Shown piece by piece: positions 1-6,743 of a DNA stretch of 11,676 bases. This DNA comes from Scatomorpha stercorigallinarum (lineage in GTDB: Bacteria > Bacillota > Clostridia > Oscillospirales > Oscillospiraceae): the NCBI GenBank assembly GCA_944387865.1, contig CALXGN010000030.1, forward strand, positions 1 through 11,676, given 5' to 3'. The translations under genes were made by a program, and so were the position numbers. Each line of letters starts with the position of its first letter. Position 1 is the first letter of the stretch. The notes under the pieces are model-generated. The model searched no databases. It saw only the letters and a list, made by a program, of their open reading frames with translations, and was not told where the DNA came from.

Positions 1-3000
1 ATGTTGACAGTTTCATCCTTGACGACGAGGACGGTGTCGCACTCGGTCTTGGAGATACCGGCGTTGATGCTCTCGCCCGTCCAGACGGGGGCCGTGACGG
101 CTATTTGCCTGTCGGCCTGGGTGACGCGCAGGTAGTAGTAGGAGTAGTCGTTGTTGTCGAAGTCGAACGTAACCTTGCCACTGCCGCCGCTCAGCGTCTG
201 ACTCGCGGCGACAAGGCCGCCGTTGACGATGACTTCGACCGTCATGTCGGCGCTGTCCGTCGGGTCGCTGATCTGGGCCTCTATCTCGATGGCATCCTGC
301 TCGCCGATGATGGAGCCCATCACGTTGTCATTGAGGGAATAGAGGATGGATAGGTCGTTGTCCTCAGTGGCATAGACGCGGTGATTGGCAATGGCGTCGT
401 ATATCGCATCTTCCGTGAGTTCGCTCGCCAGAACGACGCTGCGGGCGGTGTTGGAATCGCCCCAGTTGCCCTTGTGGTTGTCCTGGTTGTTCGTCGGGGC
501 GACGTGCCAGCCCTTGTCCAGCGCGCGGGTGTAATACTCGTAGCTGGGGAAGTAGCCGCTCTGTCCTATCGCGCCCTCACCATTGCCGACCTCGATGAGG
601 TTTATGCGCTCGTCATAGGCCTGCGAGTAGTAACCGAAGTCGGCGAAGTCGCCGAAGGTCGTGCCGGGATGGTTGAACTGGGAGAGGGATTTCTCAACTT
701 CGACCAGCTTGTTGTAGTAGTTGACATGGCCGGTGGGGTTATTTTCAAACTCGTCGCTGTTGCGGCTCTCAAAGCCCGGGGTGTTGAAGGTGTTGATGTG
801 GCCGAAGCCGCCGGACCAGGTCATCTCAAAGCCGTAGATGCCGACAAATGTACCGTTGCTCTGCTTGGTGATTGCATCGGCGGCATCATGACCCTGCTTC
901 CACTCGCTGCTGACGCCCGTCAGGTCCGTGCCGAGGTCAACACGGGAATCGTCTTCGTTGTCGAACGAGTTGGAGTGGTCGGTGACGGCGAGGAAGTCGA
1001 GGTTTTCGACCCCGGCCGCGTGCTCGAAAGCGTCAGTGACGCTGCCCGCGCCGTCGGAGATGTTGGTGTGTGAGTGCAGCTGGCCAAAGTAGAGCGTATA
1101 GCCGTCCAGCGTGTCAGGGGCCTTGTAGGTAAAGGTATAGACGCTGCCGGCCTGCTCGGTCCCGTCCTCGCCAGTCATGACGGCAAGGGCCTTTACGACA
1201 AGCGGCTGGCCGCTTGTCGGCTCAGGTACCTGAGCCCCGCCTACTGTCAGTGGTTCGGTATATACGTCGCTTTCACTGGTGGGTTCGCTGTCGTCCGTGG
1301 TGTAATAAATCGTCGCGCCCTCGGCGGCGATGAGCTCGATAGTGTCGCCCTTGCGCACCACCGCGCCGGAAACAGGGGAAGCAAGCACTTCCAGCCCGGT
1401 GACTTCTTCGCCGCTCTGCCCGCTGGTTATGGGGTAGAACTGGAATGTGAAAATCTCAGAATCGCTTTCATTAAATCTATAAGTTGTGAAGCCGCTATAA
1501 TACTCAATGTACTGTGCGTTGCCATTATAGGCCGCAGCCTTATTCTTTATGTACCATCCGGCGTCGCCGTTCTGCTCAAGTATCCAGAGGCTATAGTCGT
1601 TCTGAGCATCTTCCATCGTCAGATTACCGCCGGTGGATCCTGTGGTCAGATACTTGCCGTCTGCGGACGTAAAGGTAAAGCCGTCCTCGTTGTTGCCGCC
1701 GACAGTAAATTCAGCAGTGGCAGACTCGGTGGTCAGCGTACCTTCATCGAGTGTGGCGGAAGCGCCGTAGAGGCGGCTGCCGTCAGCATCAGCGGTTATG
1801 ATAAGACCATTGCCAGGCATATAGATGCCGACTTTGTCGCCATCCTTAATTGGCGCCCCAGCAGTCTCTCCTTCATCCGGCAGGGGGTCATCAGCGGGGT
1901 CAAATGTGCCGGCCTTGTAGAACTGGAAGGTGTAGATACCCGAATTGCCGCTGTTCATCCCATAGCACGTGAAGTAACCGCCATAGAACTCCAGATACTG
2001 CGGCTTGCCGCTGTACTGGGCATTCGTGCTCTTGATAAACCAGCCGTTTTCAGCCTCCTCAAGGTCGAAATAGGTGTATTCGCCGAGTTCCTCTACCAGG
2101 CGCACATGCGTGCCGTCAAGGTACAGGAAACCTGCATCACTCCTGAACACGAGGTGCCCGTCTTTTTCATAGACCTTGAAGAGCGCCGTGCCCGCGGGGA
2201 TGCTCGACATGGTGTCATCAGAGACCGAGGCGTCAAGAGCTACAAGTTCGTCCTTGTAGTCGTTGTATGTATACCTGGTCGTGCTCATGACATTATTGCC
2301 CGTGGGATAATAGATGAGGACGATATCGCCTTCATTGACGCTCTCAGCCAGAGTAGCGCTCGTCGGCCCCGGCTCGGGGGTGTCTCCCTCCACCTTGTAG
2401 AAGGCAAGCTTGAACTGGCCATCAGTGGCGGCAGAACTGGAGTTGTATGTGCTCCAGTTGCTATACTGGTCATACCACTCCATGTAGTTGCCGCGGCCGG
2501 TGTTCTTGACGTTGTACAGGCCATTTCCAAGGTCGATGAGTTCCCACTTGTCGTGTTCAGCGCCAAGGTCCATGCTGGCGTATTCGTCAGCCAGTCCGAT
2601 ATTCTGGCCGTTCTGTTGGAAACTGAAAGTGCCGTCATCGTTGCCTACGACCGTCCACACGTCGGCGGCGGTGTAGCCGGTCATGACTCCGTCGGTGATT
2701 TGAATATCAGTACCGACATTATAAAAACCTGTCTTGGTGCTGGACAGAGCCTTATTATAGGCGGGTGCATAGATAACCACCTGATCCCCGTCGGCAATAG
2801 GCATTTCAGCTTCGGCCTTGATGGTGTAGCTTATCGTCTGCACCGCGCTCTGCGCATCGCCCAGAATCGCGATAGCCTTGAGGGTGCAAGCAGCGGTTAT
2901 GGTAGGTTTACTACTATCACTATACTGCACGCGCGTGCCGCTCGTGCTGGGGTCGCTGCCATCCAGCGTGTAGTAGATGACGGCACCGCCGGTCGTGCAG

Positions 3001-3623
3001 CTCAGCGTGACCTGCGTGCCGCTAACTACCGCGCCCGCTTGCGGATCAGCCTGCGGCGCCGCAACGGTCACTTCACCGCTGCCGCCATCGAGCTTGTAGA
3101 GCGCAAACTCAGAAGGGTAGCCGTTGGGATTCCCGTTGATGGTAGAAGTTTTATAACCTCGGAATTTGTTATTTTCCCCCTTATTGCTGGCAAGAACGAC
3201 GGTATCAGCGTCCTGCCCGGAGAACGTGAACTTGCCGCCCTCAAAAGCCCAAGCCCATTCGTAGCTACCTGATACAATGCCGTTGGTATTGCCGCCTTTG
3301 GGAGCAACAGAAACGTCATTGGCGTCGGTCAGGGTGACATTGCTTCCATCGACCGTCAGCGTCCAAACTGCGTCAGTTGAGGCGCTTTCCTCTGCAACGG
3401 CGCTTATCCATGTGCCGTCGAGCGCGCCCGGAGCGTAACCTGTGTCCGTGACCATATAATACTGCCCAGTTGTAAACTGGTCAGCGCTTGTCACCTGCAC
3501 CCACGTCCCGCCGCTGCTGCTGGCGGAACTGCCGGGGGCGGCGCCGAGCATCGACAGGCACAGCGCAAAGACCAGCGCCAGGGCGAGGATGCGCGAAACG
3601 CATCTCTTTGTCTTACGTTCCAA
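1..3623 (-). CDS. Large secreted PHP-domain (CehA/McbA-like) metallohydrolase with repeat and CHB_HEX_C-like domains, C-terminus outside window
   Basis: An uninterrupted minus-strand frame of 1207 codons runs off the left edge, so the C-terminus is missing. The start is TTG (complement of 3621-3623), the only start preceded by a good ribosome site (AGGAGGG, 9-nt spacing) and a signal peptide (MERKTKR then a hydrophobic stretch to about residue 30, no lipobox). Domains seen: a divergent repeat at about 33-183; a chitobiase/hexosaminidase C-terminal-like domain at 190-268 (IYYTLDGSDPS); three related repeats of about 150 residues at 270-420, 423-588 and 590-738, most starting DGD-V-IY and ending F-F-Y-K; a second chitobiase-like domain at 741-835 (IYYTTDDSEPT); and a PHP domain from about 845. 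PHP metal ligands are visible: H850/H852 (LHSHTN), D882/H883 (TDH), E933, H985 (FNHPG) and D1048/H1050 (QDNH). PHP enzymes hydrolyse phosphoesters or related bonds with bound metals; the substrate here is unknown. It probably acts outside the cell. A wall anchor may lie beyond the edge. It follows the YibE/F gene by 43 bp. Confidence 0.92.
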   Translation of the reverse strand, partial: MERKTKRCVSRILALALVFALCLSMLGAAPGSSASSSGGTWVQVTSADQFTTGQYYMVTDTGYAPGALDGTWISAVAEESASTDAVWTLTVDGSNVTLTDANDVSVAPKGGNTNGIVSGSYEWAWAFEGGKFTFSGQDADTVVLASNKGENNKFRGYKTSTINGNPNGYPSEFALYKLDGGSGEVTVAAPQADPQAGAVVSGTQVTLSCTTGGAVIYYTLDGSDPSTSGTRVQYSDSSKPTITAACTLKAIAILGDAQSAVQTISYTIKAEAEMPIADGDQVVIYAPAYNKALSSTKTGFYNVGTDIQITDGVMTGYTAADVWTVVGNDDGTFSFQQNGQNIGLADEYASMDLGAEHDKWELIDLGNGLYNVKNTGRGNYMEWYDQYSNWSTYNSSSAATDGQFKLAFYKVEGDTPEPGPTSATLAESVNEGDIVLIYYPTGNNVMSTTRYTYNDYKDELVALDASVSDDTMSSIPAGTALFKVYEKDGHLVFRSDAGFLYLDGTHVRLVEELGEYTYFDLEEAENGWFIKSTNAQYSGKPQYLEFYGGYFTCYGMNSGNSGIYTFQFYKAGTFDPADDPLPDEGETAGAPIKDGDKVGIYMPGNGLIITADADGSRLYGASATLDEGTLTTESATAEFTVGGNNEDGFTFTSADGKYLTTGSTGGNLTMEDAQNDYSLWILEQNGDAGWYIKNKAAAYNGNAQYIEYYSGFTTYRFNESDSEIFTFQFYPITSGQSGEEVTGLEVLASPVSGAVVRKGDTIELIAAEGATIYYTTDDSEPTSESDVYTEPLTVGGAQVPEPTSGQPLVVKALAVMTGEDGTEQAGSVYTFTYKAPDTLDGYTLYFGQLHSHTNISDGAGSVTDAFEHAAGVENLDFLAVTDHSNSFDNEDDSRVDLGTDLTGVSSEWKQGHDAADAITKQSNGTFVGIYGFEMTWSGGFGHINTFNTPGFESRNSDEFENNPTGHVNYYNKLVEVEKSLSQFNHPGTTFGDFADFGYYSQAYDERINLIEVGNGEGAIGQSGYFPSYEYYTRALDKGWHVAPTNNQDNHKGNWGDSNTARSVVLASELTEDAIYDAIANHRVYATEDNDLSILYSLNDNVMGSIIGEQDAIEIEAQISDPTDSADMTVEVIVNGGLVAASQTLSGGSGKVTFDFDNNDYSYYYLRVTQADRQIAVTAPVWTGESINAGISKTECDTVLVVKDETVN

Positions 3624-3630
3624 AACTTTT

Positions 3631-3638
3631 TCCCTCCT
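3631..3638 (-). promoter_or_regulatory. Ribosome binding site fixing the TTG start of the PHP-domain gene
   Basis: The complement reads AGGAGGGA, a near-perfect anti-Shine-Dalgarno match. AGGAGG lies 9 nt before TTG at 3623. No ATG or GTG is in frame before the signal peptide core; the first in-frame ATG is codon 25, inside the hydrophobic segment. This supports TTG as the true start. Confidence 0.85.
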
Positions 3639-3666
3639 GTTTGATAAAATTTTCCCGCGATCTATG

Positions 3667-4815
3667 TCAAACCTTCCTGCGGCGCGACATCACGCTTGCG
3701 CTTATCGCCGCCACAAGAGGTGTAGTTAGCAAGATGCCCATTGAGCCCGCCACGCTCTGCAATATCTCGATACATATGAAGTCGGTGTTTATGAGCTGGC
3801 GGAAGGGGATGTCATAGACCTGCACCAGTATCAGCATGTTCAGCGAGGAGCCGGCAAAGGCGAGGATGAGCGTATTCGCCATCGTTCCCATGGCGTCGCG
3901 CCCGATGTTCATGCCGGAGCGGAAGAGCTCGCGCGCCGTCAGACGCGCGTTGTGCTCTCGAAGCTCCCACATGGCGCTGGCGATGTTCATCGAAGTGTCC
4001 ATCGCCGCGCCCAGCGCGGCGATGAGCACGCCGCACACCAGCAGCCCGGAGAGCTTCAGGCCCATGTCCGCGCCATAGAGCAGCAAATTCTCGGCCTCGG
4101 ACATGTTGAAGCCGTTGAGGGGCGTTATCGCGCCCACACAGCCGGCAAACAGCCCCGCGGCCGCCACCCCGCCCACACAGCCAAGCACGGCGCAGAGCGT
4201 TTTTGCCGAAAAGCCATTGAGCAATACGAGGCTGGCGGCCGCCGTCACGGCACAGACGCCGATAGTCAGCCATATCCCGGGCCAGCCGCGTATCAGCCCG
4301 GGGATGAGCAGGAACCACACACAGGCAAGCGTGAATATGAGCCCCAGCAGGGCGCGCAGCCCTTTCCATCCACCCAAAAGAGCCAATACTGCGCAGAACA
4401 CCAGCAGCGCGGCACCTATGGCCAGTCCGCGGTCATAGTTGAACATGCTGGCATAGTAACTGCCGTCTTCGTTGGTGATGAGGCGCACGACGACCCTGTC
4501 CCCGGCGGTGACATCGACATTGAAAAGGGCGCTCATGTAGTTCGTCAGCGTCAGGATCTCGTCTTTATGCTCGCCAGTCAGCAGCTTTATTTCCAGCTCC
4601 TGCTTTCCAATGCGGCGCCCCTCGGAGTTGTCATAGTCGGCGACGGCGTCATCGCTGAGCACGGCGGTCACTTCGGCACGCTCAAAGACCAGCTGGCTGG
4701 CCGACGTTTCAACGCTTCCATCCGGACGCGCAAGCCATAGCGCCAGGGCGAACAGAAGGGCAAAGAGTATGGCAGCTATGGATAAACGCAATACAAGCAT
4801 ACGGTCAATTTTCAT
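3667..4815 (-). CDS. YibE/F family integral membrane protein
   Basis: The product is 382 residues if it starts at the ATG at 4815 (MKIDRML). It has an N-terminal membrane segment, an extracytoplasmic stretch of about 110 residues (including TGEHKDEILTLTNYMSALFN and GDRVVVRL), then a polytopic region with about seven membrane helices, Gly/Ala-rich motifs (GAAMDTSMNIASAMWEL) and a basic C-terminal tail (MSRRRKV). This layout, an OB-like outer domain followed by multiple helices, fits the YibE/F family (Pfam YibE_F), whose biochemical role is poorly known; transport has been suggested. The start at 4815 is preferred over the in-frame ATG at 4839: it has a GAGGGG ribosome site 9 nt upstream, whereas 4839 falls at the predicted transcription start. 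The gene sits directly upstream of the PHP surface protein and may share its transcript. Confidence 0.88.
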   Translation of the reverse strand: MKIDRMLVLRLSIAAILFALLFALALWLARPDGSVETSASQLVFERAEVTAVLSDDAVADYDNSEGRRIGKQELEIKLLTGEHKDEILTLTNYMSALFNVDVTAGDRVVVRLITNEDGSYYASMFNYDRGLAIGAALLVFCAVLALLGGWKGLRALLGLIFTLACVWFLLIPGLIRGWPGIWLTIGVCAVTAAASLVLLNGFSAKTLCAVLGCVGGVAAAGLFAGCVGAITPLNGFNMSEAENLLLYGADMGLKLSGLLVCGVLIAALGAAMDTSMNIASAMWELREHNARLTARELFRSGMNIGRDAMGTMANTLILAFAGSSLNMLILVQVYDIPFRQLINTDFICIEILQSVAGSMGILLTTPLVAAISASVMSRRRKV

Positions 4816-4824
4816 TATCAGTAT

Positions 4825-4830
4825 CCCCTC
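4825..4830 (-). promoter_or_regulatory. Ribosome binding site deciding the YibE/F start
   Basis: The complement reads GAGGGG, 9 nt before the ATG at 4815. The alternative ATG at 4839 has no purine-rich site at suitable spacing and would sit at about +2 of the predicted transcript. Confidence 0.7.
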
Positions 4831-4847
4831 ATTCGACATGCACCAAC

Positions 4848-4876
4848 ATTATATCCTATAGCGGCACAAGTGTCCA
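4848..4876 (-). promoter_or_regulatory. Sigma-A-type promoter of the YibE/F gene
   Basis: On the minus strand, TGGACA (complement of 4871-4876) is followed by a 17-bp spacer and a perfect TATAAT (complement of 4848-4853). Transcription should start near 4841, giving a leader of about 25 nt before the ATG at 4815. A TGTCGAA heptamer, identical to the Spo0A-box core, lies just downstream of the predicted start (complement of 4832-4838). Confidence 0.8.
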
Positions 4877-4997
4877 TATAAAGTTTGTGTAAAGCGACCA
4901 TAAACTGCGCGAAAGGAATACATCATTGTGCGTATAATATTCACAATTGGTTCCATAGGGCCATCACGTCGGGAGAGGGCACAGAATATTATCCCGG

Positions 4998-5044
4998 AAT
5001 AAAGAATAAAGCCAAGGCGGGGCTCTTTTGAGCCCCGCCTTGGC
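4998..5044 (-). terminator. Intrinsic terminator after the Spo0A-C-like gene
   Basis: A perfect 15-bp GC-rich stem (5011-5025 pairing with 5030-5044) has a 4-nt loop. On the minus strand it is followed by a U-rich run (TTTATTCTTTATT, complement of 4998-5010). It begins 12 bp after the stop codon of the Spo0A-C-like gene. In plus orientation no T-run follows, so it terminates minus-strand transcription and separates this group from the YibE/F promoter. Confidence 0.9.
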
Positions 5045-5056
5045 CGGCGTTTGCCC

Positions 5057-5422
5057 CTACGCCGCGCGGCCGGAGGTGACGGCGTGGACGAGGATGGCGA
5101 TGAACTTCGAGGCGCTTGGCCTCTGCGGCAGCGGGCAGCGGGCAAGGGCCTCGAGGCTCCCGCGCTGCTCCTGCCATGCGAGGGCGGCCACCGTGCGTAT
5201 GCCGCGTTCTACATTTTGCCAGGTCTTGCGGTAGCGCGCGGCCACCTCCGGGTACAGCCACTTCGTGACCAGCAGCAGCCGCTCCGGCTCCTTGGCGGCA
5301 AGTTATACGGCATACGACGTGTAAAAGAAGCCGGAATAGTTTGCCGTGACGCCCAGGCTGTAAAGAAGCGCGCTGATCTGACCGGTGTCGGGGCCGGCCT
5401 CAGGCGGCCCCCCTGCGCTCAA
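5057..5422 (-). pseudogene. Stand-alone Spo0A C-terminal-domain-like DNA-binding protein, interrupted by in-frame TAA
   Basis: The frame matches the DNA-binding domain of the sporulation regulator Spo0A without a receiver domain. It reads ISALLYSLGVTANYSGFFYT, then a TAA at 5303-5305 (codon 40), then LLLVTKWLYPEVAARYRKTW and NVERGIRTVAALAW. The last part lines up with Spo0A's VTKLLYPKVA and RVERAIRHAIEVAW. Compared from memory with a typical Spo0A domain, the distance between the flanking blocks is unchanged, so the stop occupies the place of one residue and there is no frameshift or indel. The likely start is TTG at 5422, overlapping the TGA of the HTH gene (TTGA); it lacks a clear ribosome site and so would depend on translational coupling. 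Counting across the stop, the product would be 121 residues. Related small Spo0A-C proteins occur in gut Clostridia. The gene is probably dead, unless the stop is read through or is a sequence error. Confidence 0.8.
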
Positions 5423-5664
5423 GCTCGCGCGCGCTCGCGGAAGCCGCCCAGGAAGGCGGCCAGCTCTCTGTCGCTCAGCATGAGCAGGAGGAAGAGCAGG
5501 GGCGCCGCCGAAAAACAGTATCTGCCGCGCTCCAGGTCGCCGTATGCCCGGCTCGTGATGTGCAGCTGCTCCGCCATCTCCTCCTGCGTCAGGCCGCGTG
5601 CCCGCCGCAGCCCGCCTGCGTGCTCTGCGATAAACTCTTTGGCCAACATTTTGTACAGTTTCAT
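5419..5664 (-). CDS. Small Xre-family helix-turn-helix protein
   Basis: The product is 81 residues. A Cro/C1-type HTH covers about residues 16-50: GLTQEEMAEQLHITSRAYGD is the Q-containing helix, turn and recognition helix, followed by LERGRY. A hydrophobic segment (PLLFLLLML) and an acidic/basic tail follow. The ATG at 5664 has GGAGG 9 nt upstream (complement of 5674-5678); ATGs further upstream lack this. It probably binds DNA as a small regulator. Its stop overlaps the TTG start of the Spo0A-C-like gene, so the two form a coupled pair with a shared terminator. A TGTCGAA motif (complement of 5681-5687) lies 17-23 nt before the start codon. No clear -35/-10 pair was found just upstream, so its promoter is unknown. 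Confidence 0.82.
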   Translation of the reverse strand: MKLYKMLAKEFIAEHAGGLRRARGLTQEEMAEQLHITSRAYGDLERGRYCFSAAPLLFLLLMLSDRELAAFLGGFRERARA

Positions 5665-5744
5665 GAGATAAGGCCTCCATTTCGACATATCCTGTGGAAA
5701 TCTTATCCTCAGAAGAGGCGCGCTTCCTCTTTTGAAACTTTTTT

Positions 5745-5812
5745 GGCCTCGTTCACACGGCCGGCTGCAGCCCCGCACACACCGCCCGCAGGGCGTAGGC
5801 CATCTCCCCGGC
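5745..5812. repeat. 68-bp direct repeat, copy 1 (3' end of SLH relic)
   Basis: This segment matches 10536-10603 at 64 of 68 positions by eye, in the same orientation. It covers the last codons of the SLH domain, the stop codon and about 8 bp beyond it. Similarity at nucleotide level drops sharply past both ends, although protein similarity continues further into the domain. Confidence 0.85.
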
Positions 5813-5911
5813 GCTCACGGCCTCGTCCGGGCACAGCCGCCCGGATAAGGCTGCTTCCAGCCAGCCTGATATGTACATAAGGTAGTCCCAGGCACAGTGC
5901 TCCGGGCTGAC
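5753..5911 (-). pseudogene. Relic of an SLH-domain protein gene (C-terminal end only)
   Basis: The minus-strand frame ending at TGA 5753-5755 reads AWDYLMYISGWLEAALSG, then LCPDEAVSAGEMAYALRAVC and AGLQPAV. It aligns with the final SLH domain of the intact lipoprotein at 10544-11608 (AYDFMTCACKEGWL, then LRPDDPITAGEMAHALRAVC and AGLQPAV) with one gap. The frame is closed upstream by a TGA at 5948-5950. There is no start codon before the internal ATG at LMY, and no signal sequence or first SLH repeat. SLH domains bind secondary polymers of the Gram-positive wall; this piece is too short to be a working protein. It lies between the ABC ATPase gene and the HTH gene. Confidence 0.82.
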
Positions 5912-6059
5912 GCTGCCGGCCAGATTTCGCTCGCCTGCTTCAGCGCCTCACGCCGCTCCTGCAGGATCCCGGCATCCTGCCGGGCCTGTTCCGGCTGCGC
6001 CCGCCGACTGCGGCGTCGAGCGCGGGCGTCTCCGCCTTGCCGCCTTGCGTTATTTGCCG
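5912..6059 (-). other. Unassigned spacer between ABC ATPase and SLH relic, possibly decayed coding sequence
   Basis: No intact gene is convincing here. One minus-strand frame reads ILQERREALKQASEIWPAAS, which looks like a charged helix, but it has no good start. The frame only stays open by running antisense-style through the SLH relic in the wrong phase. No terminator hairpin with a T-run was seen after the ATPase stop. It may be the frameshifted upstream part of the relic gene. Confidence 0.35.
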
Positions 6060-6737
6060 TCAACCGCCGGGGCACAGGCGGCCGTCGGACATTTTCAGCA
6101 CCACGTCCGCCTTCGCGGCGACGGCGGGGTCGTGCGTCACGACGATCACGCAGCAGGCGTCCTCGTGCGCCAAGCGGGAGAGCATGTCCACGATCGCCGC
6201 GGCATTGGCCTCGTCGAGGTTGCCCGTGGGTTCGTCGGCCAGCACGATCTCGCTGCCGGCGGCAAGGGCCCGTGCGATGGCCACACGCTGCTGCTCGCCG
6301 CCGGAGAGCTGCGCGGGGAAGCGGCCGAAGTGCTCCGCCGTGAGCCCGACGGCCAGCAGCCGGCCCCGCGCCGCCTCTATGGCCGAGGACGCGCCCTCGC
6401 CGCGCAGACGCAGAGGGTATGCGGCGTTCTCCTCCGCCGTGAGCTGGGGGAAGAGGTTGTAGCTCTGGTATATTACGGCCGCGTGGTCGCGCCGGTACGC
6501 GTCGCAGTCCAGCGCGGCCGTGCTTTTATCGCGATACAGCACCTCGCCGGCGTCGGGCAGCTCCAGCCCCGCCAGCAGGCTCAGCAGGGTCGTTTTCCCG
6601 CTCCCGCTCCGGCCCATCACCGCGTAGAACAGCCCGGCCTCAAAGGCCTGGCTCACATGGGACACGGCGTTTACGGTCTGGGCCCGGGTGCGGTAGGAAT
6701 AGCACGCGTCCTTCAATTCGAGAATGGTTCCCGCCAT
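6060..6737 (-). CDS. ABC transporter ATP-binding protein, MacB/LolD type
   Basis: The 225-residue product carries all ABC ATPase motifs: Walker A GRSGSGKT at 42-49, Q-loop Q91 (YQSYNLFP), signature LSGGEQQR at 144-151, Walker B IVLADEP at 164-170 with E169, D-loop GNLD, and the switch histidine H202 (THD). The length and the GNLD and EQQR style are those of the MacB/LolD/FtsE group, which pairs with FtsX-type permeases. The ribosome site AAGGAG overlaps the stop of the upstream permease (AAGGAGTGA), and only 6 bp separate the genes, so the subunits are probably made together. It powers the two permeases encoded upstream; such systems mostly extrude peptides or do mechanical work on envelope proteins. 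The substrate is not visible from sequence. Confidence 0.95.
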   Translation of the reverse strand: MAGTILELKDACYSYRTRAQTVNAVSHVSQAFEAGLFYAVMGRSGSGKTTLLSLLAGLELPDAGEVLYRDKSTAALDCDAYRRDHAAVIYQSYNLFPQLTAEENAAYPLRLRGEGASSAIEAARGRLLAVGLTAEHFGRFPAQLSGGEQQRVAIARALAAGSEIVLADEPTGNLDEANAAAIVDMLSRLAHEDACCVIVVTHDPAVAAKADVVLKMSDGRLCPGG

Positions 6738-6743
6738 GCGTTG

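Noticed and set aside
1074..3272. 732-codon plus-strand open frame
   Set aside because: It is antisense to the minus-strand PHP-domain gene, which has a signal peptide, known domains and metal ligands. The plus-strand product has no recognisable domain and its length follows from the GC-rich codon pattern of the other strand.
3642..3670. TTGACA at the end of the YibE/F gene as a promoter for the PHP gene
   Set aside because: The -35 is perfect but the best -10 (TTTTAT) is weak with a 15-bp spacer. The transcript would start within or next to the ribosome site of the TTG start.
4815..4839. In-frame ATG at 4839 as the YibE/F start
   Set aside because: No ribosome site precedes it and it falls at the predicted transcription start; the ATG at 4815 has GAGGGG at good spacing.
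4849..4956. 35-codon minus-strand frame MEPIVNIIRTMMYSFRAVYG...
   Set aside because: It has no ribosome site, contains the YibE/F promoter within its 3' end, and shows no recognisable family.
5303..5680. 125-codon minus-strand frame beginning MEALSHETVQ
   Set aside because: Its first two thirds run out of phase through the HTH gene. Only its C-terminal end is real, as the N-terminal part of the Spo0A-C-like gene.
5815..6075. 86-codon minus-strand frame beginning MPRRLTANN
   Set aside because: It needs a GTG start inside the ATPase end, has no ribosome site, and reads the SLH relic in the wrong phase.
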